From a virus: 43,728 nt of DNA. The stretch is from positions 1-43,728 of IMG/VR virus record IMGVR_UViG_3300045125_000024, one strand, 5' to 3'. A program made the translations under genes and the position numbers. The notes under the pieces are model-generated. The model ran no database searches. It was not told the origin of the DNA and saw nothing but the letters and a program-made list of their open reading frames with translations. Of the stretch, positions 27,755-35,371 are shown one piece after another. Numbering within the stretch: the stretch's first letter is position 1; the number at the start of each line of letters is the position of its first letter.

Positions 27755-28152
27755 GCAGCAAATCCAGCACATCCGCCTGCGGTGCAGCACCGGCCCGGTG
27801 CGGCTGTTCCGCAACAACACCGGCACGCTGCGGCGACCAGCCACGGCCGGCCGGTGACAGTTCGGCCTGGCCAAGGGCAGCGCTGACCTGATCGGCTGGA
27901 CCACGCGCGATCACCGCCGACATGGTGGGGCGGCAGGTGGCGGTGTTCACCAGCCTGGAGGTGAAGGCCGAGCGCGGCCGCGTCAGCCCCGAGCAGCGGC
28001 AGTGGCTGGAAGCGGTGCAGGCCGCCGGTGGCATTGCTGGCGTGGTGCGGTCTGTGGAGGATGCCCAGGCACTGTTGACAGGCGCTGACCATGTTGCTAT
28101 TGTTTCTGCATCGGGCCGAGGGCTCGACACCACCACCCAGGAGAGCACGTGA
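27744..28152 (+). CDS. VRR-NUC domain nuclease
   Basis: This protein of about 135 residues starts MGSEQQIQHIRLRCSTGPVR, overlapping the helicase stop. It has LFRNNTG, then FGLAKGSADLIGW with the catalytic Asp, SLEVKAERGRVSPEQRQWLE with the E-x-K pair, and QAAGGIAGVVRSVEDAQALL. This order is that of the VRR-NUC (PD-D/ExK) family, which pairs with SF2 helicases in many phages and probably cuts branched or junction DNA. There is one shift near 27830 and another near 27910. Confidence 0.82.
28075..28103 (+). promoter_or_regulatory. Sigma-70-type promoter, copy 1
   Basis: TTGACA (28075-28080) and TATTGT (28098-28103) are separated by 17 bases. The flanks CACTGTTGAC and CATGTTGCTA are shared with the site at 28937. 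It lies in the 3' part of the nuclease gene and would drive the gene starting at 28149. Confidence 0.68.
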
Positions 28153-28413
28153 CCATTGCCGCCACCACCAGCACGCCAACTACCGTTGACCATTCATGGG
28201 CCCACGACGCTGCAGCCTGCGCATTAAATCGCGCTGACATTGCTGCTGATGCCTGCGGTCGTGTCTGGCGCGGTGGATCTATTGGTTATATGGGCGTTCG
28301 TCATCCCATGGAAGGATCTTCTCAATCCGACTGGGATCGTTACGAGCGCAGAAATAGATACGACGCTTGCTTTGCAACGGATGAAGCGCTGGTACTACCT
28401 CGCCACCACCTGA
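28149..28413 (+). CDS. Small hypothetical protein after promoter copy 1
   Basis: This protein of about 87 residues starts at GTG 28149 (TIAATTSTPTTVDHSWAHDA). It reads CALNRADIAADACGRVWRGG and SDWDRYERRNRYDACFAT. After a shift near 28380 it ends KRWYYLATT. The alternative longer frame would run through the next gene. No family recognised. The start overlaps the preceding stop (GTGA). Confidence 0.5.
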
Positions 28414-28470
28414 CCCCACGGCCCGCCGGAGCCCATCCGGCACCCACACCACACCACACCACTTGCTGTC

Positions 28471-28662
28471 ATGAGCGACCAATTCCCCGGCCATGTGGCC
28501 GGCACCCCATACGAGCTGACTCGCGAGCACTTCGCGAGATTTGTCGCCATGGATCAAGCTATAGGAGTGATTCAAGCCGCCATGGCGGCTGATGCCCATG
28601 CGCGGTATCAGGCCGCGCCTGGGCCGAGAGGCGCCTTCTGGGCGGCAATCGCCACCATTTGA
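28471..28662 (+). CDS. Small hypothetical protein
   Basis: This intact 63-residue protein starts MSDQFPGHVAGTPYELTREH and has ARFVAMDQAIGVIQAAMAAD. It is mostly helical. No family recognised. The short leader before it holds a CCACACCACACCACACC run, like leaders of other genes in this arm. Confidence 0.5.
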   Translation: MSDQFPGHVAGTPYELTREHFARFVAMDQAIGVIQAAMAADAHARYQAAPGPRGAFWAAIATI

Positions 28663-28921
28663 AGCGGGCCGGCGGTTCGATCCGCTGGCGGGGTGCTGCC
28701 ATTCGGATCTGGTTATGGATACCGACGACGGCGCCATGGCATGGCGGTACTGGAGTACCTCAGAGCACCCTGATGGAGGCCTTTGAGCCTCGCTACTACA
28801 GCACTGCCGAGTGCGGCGAGCTGCCGCCTCAATCTTCCGGGTGACGATCCCGGCAGAACGGGATCAGCCCGGCCGGTACCACTGGGAGCAGTTGCGCAAT
28901 GGGGGCACCTACTGCGACTGA
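28663..28921 (+). CDS. Small hypothetical protein, start uncertain
   Basis: The best-supported part starts at ATG 28770 (MEAFEPRYYSTAECGELPP) and, after one shift near 28845, reads FRVTIPAERDQPGRYHWEQL followed by RNGGTYCD with stop at 28919-28921. Upstream (28660-28790) another frame gives FDPLAGCCHSDLVMDTDDGA, so the gene could begin earlier if more shifts are present. No family recognised. Confidence 0.38.
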
Positions 28922-28936
28922 GCCCATCCGGCACTG

Positions 28937-28965
28937 TTGACCAATGCGCAGCATGTTGCTAGTGT
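28937..28965 (+). promoter_or_regulatory. Sigma-70-type promoter, copy 2
   Basis: TTGACC (28937-28942) and TAGTGT (28960-28965) are spaced by 17 bases. The surrounding GCACTGTTGAC and CATGTTGCTA match the promoter at 28075. It lies 16 bases after the preceding stop and 28 bases before the GTG at 28993, so it fits an intergenic promoter well. Confidence 0.72.
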
Positions 28966-28992
28966 TGCGCAGTCACCACCCCACACCACACC

Positions 28993-29347
28993 GTGACCCA
29001 CACCATTCAGACCATCGCCACCGCTGACGCCACCACATGGGGCGCCCAGCTGCACCGCACCGCTCGCGCCGTTGCTGCGCTGCTGGTGCTGCTCTACGTG
29101 ATCGCCGCTGACCTGGCGGTGCTCGCCCTACCGCGCCGGCTACGCACTCGGCCGCGCTGTCCATCAGCTCAACGACCGCCTGGCCGGCATCATGCCGCCG
29201 GTGACGCTGCCGCCGGTGCTGCACCCGCTGGCCGCCATGGCCGCCGAGCTGGAGCAACTGACCAGCCGCGAGCTGCAGGCCATGGCCGGCACCCGCCGCC
29301 GCACGCGGAAGGCTGAGCTGGTTGCACAGCTGCTGGTGATGGCATGA
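28993..29347 (+). CDS. Membrane-anchored protein with SAP-like C-terminus
   Basis: This protein of about 118 residues starts at GTG 28993 (THTIQTIATADATTWG). It has one membrane helix, AVAALLVLLYVIAADLA. After a shift near 29135 it reads YALGRAVHQLNDRLAGIMPP and ends in a charged helix pair, LEQLTSRELQAMAGTRRRTR plus KAELVAQLLVMA. The last segment resembles a SAP motif, a small DNA-binding helix-extended-helix unit. A membrane protein that binds DNA is possible but unproven. Confidence 0.55.
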
Positions 29348-29499
29348 GCCGCCAGCGTCGCGGCCAGTTCCTTGGTGATCTGGCCGCTTCCGTGTTCTTC
29401 ATGGCCGTCTTCGCAATGGTCGGCCTGATCTGCATTCCACCCACCACACCACCTGATGACACCAACCGATCAGCACTGGACCTTCCAATGCGCCGTTGA
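29344..29499 (+). CDS. Small single-pass membrane protein
   Basis: This 51-residue protein starts MSRQRRGQFLGDLAASVFFM and has a hydrophobic helix ASVFFMAVFAMVGLICI. The ATG overlaps the preceding stop (ATGA), and the C-terminus overlaps the next gene by 44 bases. Basic residues before the helix predict N-in topology. Function unknown. Confidence 0.5.
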   Translation: MSRQRRGQFLGDLAASVFFMAVFAMVGLICIPPTTPPDDTNRSALDLPMRR

Positions 29500-29647
29500 A
29501 TACGGCGGCAGTTTCTACCGCGCCCTCGGGCACGCCGGCCTGCTGGCTGACGCCAACAACCGCGCCAAGATCTTCGCCGCATGGCCTGACATGGTGACGG
29601 TCTACGGCCCCGCAACACAGCTCCACCGCCAGCTGAGGGCGCGATGA
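29456..29647 (+). CDS. Small hypothetical protein
   Basis: This intact 63-residue protein starts MTPTDQHWTFQCAVEYGGSF and has ANNRAKIFAAWPDMVTVYGP. Its stop overlaps the next ATG (ATGA). No family recognised. Confidence 0.55.
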   Translation: MTPTDQHWTFQCAVEYGGSFYRALGHAGLLADANNRAKIFAAWPDMVTVYGPATQLHRQLRAR

Positions 29648-29853
29648 CCAGCGCTAGCATCTGCGGCTCTTGCCGCTATTGGCAGCGACATCATGCATTG
29701 CCGGACGACGGTGCTTGCCACCGCTATGCGCCAAAAGCATGTCAGCTTTCCGACAAAGGTCATGGAAACTTCAGAGATGAAGCATTCATGACCATTTGGC
29801 CCTGAAACTCATTTTGATGAATGGTGCGGCGAATGGGAGGCAGTCAAACGATG
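29644..29853 (+). CDS. Small cysteine-rich protein (CGSCRYWQ type)
   Basis: This protein of about 69 residues has CGSCRYWQ near the start, GACHRYAPKACQ in the middle and, after a shift at a CCC run near 29803, PETHFDEWCGEW near the end. The order C-x2-C-R-x-W ... C-x-RY-P ... DxWCGEW is that of a small probable zinc-binding protein common in phages. It overlaps both neighbours by ATGA. Confidence 0.65.
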
Positions 29854-30640
29854 ACCAGCAACGCCGAATACCACGCTGATCCCGCGATCAGCGCCAGCCA
29901 CTGCACGCGGCTGCGGTTAGCCCGTACCACTACTGGAGCCGCTACCTCAACCCGGACCGTCCGGTGATCGAGCCCACGGCTGCCATGCGGCTCGGGAGTC
30001 TTGTTCACTGCGCAGTGCTGGAGCCGGATGAGCTAGCCAAGCGCTACGCCGTCTGCGGGCCGCGCAACACCAAAGCCGGCAAGGAGCAGGCTGCAGAGCT
30101 GGAGGCCGCCGGTATCGAGGCCGTGTCAGCCGCTGACATGGCGCTTGCACATGGCCATGGCCGCCAGCGTCCGCAGCCACCCTGCCGCCGCTGCAGCTGC
30201 TGCGCACGGGACAGGCCGAGCAGTCCTACTGGTGGGATGACCTGGCAACCGGGCTGCGCTGCAAGTGCCGGCCGGACTGGATGACGGGCGCCACGTTGGT
30301 GGATCTCAAGACCACCACGGATGCCAGCCCGCGAGGGTTCGCCAGATCGGTTGCTCAGTACCGCTACCACGTGCAGGCGAATCACTACCTCACCGGCTGC
30401 AATGCTGAGCGGTTCCTGTTCGTCGCAGTCGAGAAGACCTACCCGTACGCCTCTGCGGTGTACGAGCTGGACGTCGACGCGATGGTTGACGGTGAGAATG
30501 CCCGCCGCAGCAACCTGCAGACGATCGCCGACTGCCAAGCGCTCAACGAATGGCCCGGCTACGGCAGCGGCATCAAACAGCTGAGCCTGCCCAGCTGGGC
30601 GCTCAACGACAACCACGCCATCACATCCAATGACTTCTAG
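29850..30640 (+). CDS. RecE-like exonuclease (PD-D/ExK)
   Basis: This exonuclease of about 263 residues starts [17 protein letters not shown]. It contains [20 protein letters not shown], then [10 protein letters not shown] with the catalytic Asp and [20 protein letters not shown] with the D-x-K pair, then [13 protein letters not shown]. This is the pattern of the RecE/YqaJ-like family that resects double-strand ends to expose single strands. Its stop overlaps the recT-like gene. There are shifts near 29910 and 30155-30200. The neighbour confirms an annealing recombination pair. Confidence 0.84.
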
Positions 30641-31393
30641 TGCTCTTGCGCTCTGGACTCCAGAGCAGACGCAGCTGATCTCAACCACCATCGCGCCGGG
30701 CTGCACTGGTGATGAGCTGCGGCTGTTTGCCTACGCCTGCCAGCGGACCGGGTTGGATCCGTTCTCGAAGCAGATCTACGCCATCAAGCGCGGCGGCAAG
30801 ATGACCATCCAATGCTGGCATCGACGGCCTACGCGCCATCGCTGAACGCACTGGCGAGCTGGATGGCAGCACCACCGAATGGTGCGGCGATGACGGCCAG
30901 TGGCAGGACGTGTGGCTGAGCGCCAAGCCACCCGCAGCAGCGAAGACCACCATCTGGCGGAAGGGCTGCAGCCGGTGTTTTACCGGCGTGGCCCGCTTCG
31001 CCGACTACAACGCCGGACAGGGCCTGTGGTCGAAGATGCCAGCCGCGATGATCGCCAAGTGCTCGGAAGCACTGGCGCTGCGGAAGGCGTTTCCCGCCAA
31101 CCTCAGCAGGCGTCTACAGCACCGATGAAATGGCACAGGCTGATGCGGTGCAGCCTGTGACGGTGACGCCCATACCAGCCGGCGACGATCGCGTGTTCCA
31201 GGCCGGTAAGGCCGCCATCGCCAAAGCCGGCACCGCTGCTGAGCTCGAAGCGGTGCTGCAGCGTATGGATGCCCGCAAGAACGACCTGAGCGATGAGCAG
31301 ATGGCGCAGCTTGAGGGCCTGGCCGCAGCACGCGCCGCAGCGCTGGCACCAGCAGCACCGGCTGAAACCGAGGGGGATCCGTTCAATGAGTGA
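30630..31393 (+). CDS. RecT/Bet-type annealing protein
   Basis: This protein of about 255 residues anneals single strands for recombination. It starts [20 protein letters not shown] and includes [73 protein letters not shown] and [20 protein letters not shown]. These are the core blocks of the Bet family. The C-terminal part is Ala/Glu-rich ([20 protein letters not shown]). There are shifts near 30815 and 31110. Confidence 0.87.
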
Positions 31394-31637
31394 CCTCCTG
31401 ATCCCTGATGACGCGACCATTGCTAAATGGATCGCTGACTGGGGTGGCGAGCGCATTGGTGGGCTGGAGCACTACCTAGCCCGCCGTGGTGCGATCTGGG
31501 CGCAGCAGACGCGCCGCCGGTCGCTGCTCGAACGTGCGCGGGATGAGCTCGATACGGTCGGGCTCCACGAAGCGCTTGGCGACTTCAAGCTGACGGCCGT
31601 GCGGGAGGTGGTGGAGCTCTATGGATCTGACCACTGA
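31386..31637 (+). CDS. Hypothetical protein after the annealing gene
   Basis: This 83-residue protein starts [20 protein letters not shown] and has LARRGAIWAQQTRRRSLLER. The start overlaps the preceding gene's end; the end overlaps the following HTH gene. No family recognised. Position suggests a role in recombination or replication. Confidence 0.6.
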   Translation: MSDLLIPDDATIAKWIADWGGERIGGLEHYLARRGAIWAQQTRRRSLLERARDELDTVGLHEALGDFKLTAVREVVELYGSDH

Positions 31638-31827
31638 CCAGCTGGCGGCGCGGTGGGGCGTCAGCCCCGCCACGATCCGCGGCCACCGCCATCGCGGCAC
31701 CGGACCGCTTTACATCTCGCAGTCACGGATGGCTAGCCCTCGCGGCACGCCGCTGATACTGTATCCCTTGCATCATGTGCTGGCTTTCGAGGAAGCACAT
31801 GGCATCACACCAATCCAACCCGCTTGA
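31621..31827 (+). CDS. Helix-turn-helix protein (MerR/excisionase-like)
   Basis: This intact 68-residue protein starts MDLTTDQLAARWGVSPATIR. The segment LTTDQLAARWGVSPATIRGH plus RHRGTGPLYI is the winged HTH_17/excisionase-type pattern, ending with LYPLHHVLAFEEAHG. No integrase was found, so it is more likely a regulator than a true excisionase. Confidence 0.72.
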   Translation: MDLTTDQLAARWGVSPATIRGHRHRGTGPLYISQSRMASPRGTPLILYPLHHVLAFEEAHGITPIQPA

Positions 31828-31832
31828 TAACC

Positions 31833-32123
31833 ATGCCTGCATTTAGCGCATCACTGTTCAAGAACGAACGCAAGGAACGCGACAGCCACCCTGATTACAC
31901 CGGCCCCGGCAGCATCAGCCAAGCTGATTTCATGGCCATCGCTGATGCGATCACCAGCGGCAAGTACAACACCGACGATCGAGGAACATCAAGTTGCGGA
32001 TTGCCGGATGGCGCAAGAAGTCAAACGGCGGCAAGGATTACATCAGCCTGTCGCTTCCAGGTTGATGACTACCAGGCCGGTAACGGCGGCGGCAGCGGCA
32101 ACAGCGCTGAGATTCCGTTCTGA
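31833..32123 (+). CDS. Small SSB-like / DUF736-type protein
   Basis: This protein of about 96 residues starts MPAFSASLFKNERKERDSHP, then GPGSISQADFMAIADAITSG. After a shift near 31985 it reads GNIKLRIAGWRKKSNGGKDY followed by ISLSLQVDDYQ and ends NSAEIPF. The order FKN-KE--HPDY-G ... LRIAGW-KKS--G-DYISLSL resembles small single-strand-binding-like proteins of the DUF736 kind. Placed near RecE/RecT, a helper role in recombination is plausible. Confidence 0.58.
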   Translation: MPAFSASLFKNERKERDSHPDYTGPGSISQADFMAIADAITSGKYNTDDRGTSSCGLPDGARSQTAARITSACRFQVDDYQAGNGGGSGNSAEIPF

Positions 32124-32967
32124 TGGAATATCTGAACATCGCGGGCCGGCAGCCACTGCTGACGGCAGATGAGGAGATCATCCTCGGCCGCGCTGTTCAG
32201 GCGATGCAGGGCCTGCCAAGCGGGCTCCTCGATCGCCAGCAGCGTGGCATCAAGCGCCATGGGATGAAGGCGCGGGAGCGGATGGTGGCCGCAAATATGC
32301 GGCTTGTCATGGCTGTCGCGAAGAAGTTTCACCGCCAGGCGCGGCATCTGCAGCTAGAGGATCTACTGCAGGAAGGCACGATCGGACTGGTGCGTGCGGT
32401 TGAGAAGTTCGACCCCGAGAGGGGTTACAAGTTCTCGACGTATGCGTTCTGGTGGATTCGGCAGAGCATGGCACGCGCCATCGCGACGTACGACCGCAGC
32501 ATTCGGCTGCCGCAGCATCAGCACGAGCGGCTGATCAAGCTGAAGGCATGGCTGAGCAAACAGTCTGAGCTTGGTCAGCGTCCGACGCTGGATGAATGCG
32601 CAGCATTCCTCGGCACCGACTGCGAAAACGTACGTGATCTGCTGTCGCACGCGCAGGATGCAAGCAGCCTTGATACGCACGTCAGAAGCCACGACAGCGA
32701 CAGCTCAACGTTGATTGATCTGATCGCTGATGATCGAGATCTGCCGTGGGATGTTGTCGCTAGCGACTACAGCGACGAAATGCAGGTGTTAAAGGCGGTG
32801 ATACCACAACTACCGGAACGCCATCAGGAGTTCTTGCAGCTGAGGTTAAGCCCCGATTTTTTAGCCGTTCACAACTTGCGGAGCAGCTGGGTATCAGCCG
32901 CGAACGAGCGCGGCAACTTGAAAATGCCTGCATCCATCAAATCAAAGTACGCCTGAGGATTGCATGA
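32123..32967 (+). CDS. Sigma-70 family RNA polymerase sigma factor
   Basis: This protein of about 281 residues starts MEYLNIAGRQPLLTADEEII (region 1.2). Region 2 follows: RLVMAVAKKFHRQARHLQLE, DLLQEGTIGLVRAVEKFDPE, YKFSTYAFWWIRQSMARAIA, with SIRLPQH after it. Region 3 is LIKLKAWLSKQSELGQRPTL. Region 4 is SRSQLAEQLGISRERARQLE, a helix-turn-helix, reached after a shift at the T6 run at 32859-32864 (seven Ts restore the frame). The stop is TGA 32965-32967. The layout is that of cyanobacterial group 2/3 factors, without a long region 1.1. It probably redirects host polymerase to phage promoters. Confidence 0.88.
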
Positions 32968-33437
32968 CTGACACCACACCACACCGCGCCACCGCTGAGC
33001 AGTGGGCCTGCGTTGAGAGATGGGCCGCGCTGGGAACATCCACTTACTCCAGCCTCCTTCTCGAACTCCGCGCCAGGGTCGAGGCGCTGGAGGGCAGATA
33101 CGCAACAACAATGGCAGCCTTGATCCAGGCGCAACACGAAAGAAAGGGCCACCTGCATCGGATCGAGGCCCTCGAAGCCGGCGCCACCTGCCCGCACATC
33201 GTGAGCAGCGACGAGGGCACCAGCTACTGCGGGTTGGCTGAGCAGCAGGCCACCGACACACCACCGGAGCCCGCGCCTGCTGGGTCGTTGATTGAGGCAG
33301 TCCACATCGCCATCGCCACAGCAATGGGTCACGGGCCATCGGAAGCCCGCGCCGCTATTCGCGCCGTGGCGGAGTGGTTGGAGCAGTTTGAGTTTGTTGG
33401 TGCAGCCCACGCACTGCATCAGGAGGTGAACCGATGA
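32964..33437 (+). CDS. Coiled-coil hypothetical protein
   Basis: This intact 157-residue protein starts MTDTTPHRATAEQWACVERW. It has a coiled coil LLLELRARVEALEGRYATT and QAQHERKGHLHRIEALEAGA, and a helical C-terminus with AIRAVAEWLEQFEFVGAAHA. Similar proteins with ATAEQWxxVExWA are frequent in cyanophages. Function unknown. It overlaps the sigma gene stop (ATGA). Confidence 0.68.
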   Translation: MTDTTPHRATAEQWACVERWAALGTSTYSSLLLELRARVEALEGRYATTMAALIQAQHERKGHLHRIEALEAGATCPHIVSSDEGTSYCGLAEQQATDTPPEPAPAGSLIEAVHIAIATAMGHGPSEARAAIRAVAEWLEQFEFVGAAHALHQEVNR

Positions 33438-33593
33438 CCACCCCCGAACACCCCATCACCCCACCGCCGGAGCTGGTGCAGCAATGGCGTCGCACTGCGC
33501 CGCATCCGTCTAATGAGCGTGAGCACTACCACTTCATTGCCACCTGTGCTGCCCAATGGGGCGCAGACCAAACAACTGGAGGAACAACAGTGA
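33434..33593 (+). CDS. Small hypothetical protein
   Basis: This protein of about 53 residues starts MTTPEHPITPPPELVQQWRR and has EREHYHFIATCAAQWGADQ. With one base less in an AAA run near 33570 it ends QLEEQQ, with its TGA overlapping the next GTG. This is a cyanophage-type small early protein of unknown function. Confidence 0.55.
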
Positions 33594-33830
33594 CCCAAGC
33601 CCTAACCCCAGCCGCTCAGGCAATCTGGGATGCCTATCAGACACGTTGACTGCGACCCTTACCGGGTAGATCCACGCCAACGCCGGCCTCAGCCGCCGCG
33701 CTGCGTGCGCTGGCGGATCAGGTGGTGCCGGCCAATGGCAGCCGCAAAAACAACGAGATCCGGCGCCGAGGTCCGCACCATCGCCGCCGAGCTGGAGCGC
33801 CTGCAGGAGCTGGAAGGTGGCAATGACTGA
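33590..33830 (+). CDS. Small protein sharing a repeat with the next gene (copy 1)
   Basis: This protein of about 80 residues starts at GTG 33590 (TQALTPAAQAIWDAYQTR). After shifts near 33650 and 33690 it reads ALRALADQVVPANGSRKNN and ends EVRTIAAELERLQELEGGND. The ALRALADQVVP and IAAELE blocks also occur in the next gene, so the two are paralogues. Function unknown. Confidence 0.5.
33700..33731 (+). repeat. 32-base direct repeat, copy 1
   Basis: This stretch, starting GCTGCGTGCGCTGGCG, is identical to bases 33930-33961. It encodes LRALADQVVP in two adjacent small genes. Confidence 0.85.
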
Positions 33831-34101
33831 TCTATCCCCTCCTGCCAAGGCGGTTTTGAAGGCTGCTTACGAGGCAACACGAAATCCAAACTGGCAAACG
33901 AACTTTTACAGCAGTTACACTGCTGCCATGCTGCGTGCGCTGGCGGATCAGGTGGTGCCGGAATCGCTTGAGCCGCCTTGCGGCGAAGACTGGCCATGGC
34001 CTCCTGCTTACCAACAGATGAGCGATGCCAAATGGGAACAACGCCAGCACACCCGCTCCGAGATCCTCGCCATCGCCGCCGAGCTGGAGGGTGGGCGATG
34101 A
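33823..34101 (+). CDS. Small protein sharing a repeat with the previous gene (copy 2)
   Basis: This intact 92-residue protein starts MTDLSPPAKAVLKAAYEATR. It has AAMLRALADQVVPESLEPPC and ends TRSEILAIAAELEGGR. It is a paralogue of the preceding gene with a longer middle part. Such proteins are usual in cyanophage early regions; function unknown. Confidence 0.65.
   Translation: MTDLSPPAKAVLKAAYEATRNPNWQTNFYSSYTAAMLRALADQVVPESLEPPCGEDWPWPPAYQQMSDAKWEQRQHTRSEILAIAAELEGGR
33930..33961 (+). repeat. 32-base direct repeat, copy 2
   Basis: This is identical to 33700-33731. The 230-base spacing could allow deletion between the copies by recombination. Confidence 0.85.
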
Positions 34102-34734
34102 CTAACCCACGCGACCTGATCCAGCGGCTGACTGAGGCCCTGTATAAGGCCGAAGCGGCACTCTCAGACATTGGAGATGCCGAACGTGAACCAGGCGATG
34201 ACGTGCAATGGTGCGAGGACCGCGCCTCTATTGCGTTGCCGATCACAAGAGTTGCACTCACCGAAGCCCGCGCCTACCTTGCCCAGCTGGGGCCAGATGA
34301 ACCGGCTGTGCCTGATGGCAGGGAGCCGATCTCTGTCGTTTATGAGCCTAGCGATGCTGAGCTGCTGGAACTGATGCCTGAAGCCATGCGGATGAGTTTT
34401 CCTATGCCGCTACGGTCTGCTCTGACGCCACTGGCGGCAAGTCAAGCCCGGCATCTTCCGCGTGCCTCAACCACTCCGCCCTGGCGTACGCCGCACCGTC
34501 CTCGCCCGCTGGGGAAGCCGCACGCCTGCACCGATCCCACTCAGCCCCTCGGATCGAATGCCCGGCACCATGCCTGGTGATCTTGACGATGCAGGCCGGT
34601 GCTGGCTGTGGTCTGCGCCGGCTGATTCCCTCGGCGTGCCGTCGCACTGGCGCCTGCTGCGGCCTATGCAGTCGGCGTACTGGGATCGGTGGCTGCCGGC
34701 CTCGGTGCAGTGCCTGCCGACGGAGGTGGAGTGA
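34098..34734 (+). CDS. Hypothetical protein, cyanophage-type
   Basis: This protein of about 210 residues starts MTNPRDLIQRLTEALYKAEA. The N-terminal 70 residues are helical; the middle has DAELLELMPEAMRDEF-like text after a shift near 34390. The C-terminal part reads SDRMPGTMPGDLDDAGRCWL followed by PSHWRLLRPMQSAYWDRWLP and CLPTEVE. Two or three single-base shifts occur. No function known. It may be two fused small proteins, but the shared frame pattern suggests one. Confidence 0.55.
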
Positions 34735-34812
34735 TGGCAGGTAGTGGCCGGCTCACGCACCTGCACCACCTCACCGCTGCCTGCCCAGCGGACTGCTGAC
34801 CACACATAACAA

Positions 34813-34983
34813 ATGTACGCTGAAACTCTACCTGACGGAGCCATCCGCGTGTGTGTTGACGGCCGGTGCGGTACGGTCAGCAGCTGGCACCTAGTGGAGC
34901 CGAAAATCAATCAACTCAAGAGGCTAAATGAAACGCGAAATGCTACAGCTCAGCCCGCATCAATACGTCGAAACCGGCCGTGA
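34813..34983 (+). CDS. Small hypothetical protein
   Basis: This 56-residue protein starts MYAETLPDGAIRVCVDGRCG and has TVSSWHLVEPKINQLKRLNE. It follows an 80-base gap that holds no other clear gene. Its end overlaps the next gene by 56 bases. No family recognised. Confidence 0.5.
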   Translation: MYAETLPDGAIRVCVDGRCGTVSSWHLVEPKINQLKRLNETRNATAQPASIRRNRP

Positions 34984-35222
34984 CCTCAACGGTCGCTTCT
35001 GGATTGCGTATAGCTCAGGCGCCACGATGTTTTTCCGTGAGCGTAACAGACCTGCGGCGGTTCCTGAAGTTACCGGCCACCATTCCAATCCGCGCCAATT
35101 TTGACAACTGGGTTGCATCACTCATGGCCGCTGATCAGCAGCGCAGCAGCGCTGCGGGTGATGGCCTGAGCGCTGAACACATGGCAACGGGTTTCGGCCC
35201 AGAATGCCACCAACCCCACTAA
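34928..35222 (+). CDS. Small hypothetical protein, cyanophage-type
   Basis: This protein of about 97 residues starts MKREMLQLSPHQYVETGRDL and has NGRFWIAYSSGATMFFRERN. After a shift near 35045 it reads DLRRFLKLPATIPIRANFDN and WVASLMAADQQRSSAAGD, ending FGPECHQPH. The FFRER-x-LLRFL-LP--IPTR pattern is common in early regions of cyanophage-like genomes. Function unknown. Confidence 0.58.
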
Positions 35223-35233
35223 ACGGTGATCTG

Positions 35234-35371
35234 ATGCCTTACGACTGCGACCCACGCGAGCAGCAAGCCCGCCAAGACGAGCTGGACCGCCGCTACGAAG
35301 AAGATGGCCGGCACAACCCCGAACACCCGATGCACGCGCTTTACACCGGCCTGATGGAGGCTGCAGAGTGA
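35234..35371 (+). CDS. Small charged protein upstream of dCTP deaminase
   Basis: This intact 45-residue protein starts MPYDCDPREQQARQDELDRR and ends MHALYTGLMEAAE. It is strongly charged and helical. Its TGA overlaps the GTG start of the deaminase (GTGA), so the two are probably coupled. No family recognised. Confidence 0.58.
   Translation: MPYDCDPREQQARQDELDRRYEEDGRHNPEHPMHALYTGLMEAAE

Noticed and set aside
26738-28179. Long minus-strand open frames opposite the helicase and nuclease
   Set aside because: The rightward strand carries clear helicase and VRR-NUC motifs there; the leftward frames are arginine/proline-rich without any recognisable motif.
31621-31827. Excisionase as a sign of a temperate lifestyle
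   Set aside because: The HTH fold is shared by many small regulators; no integrase, repressor pair or attachment site was seen, so lysogeny cannot be supported.
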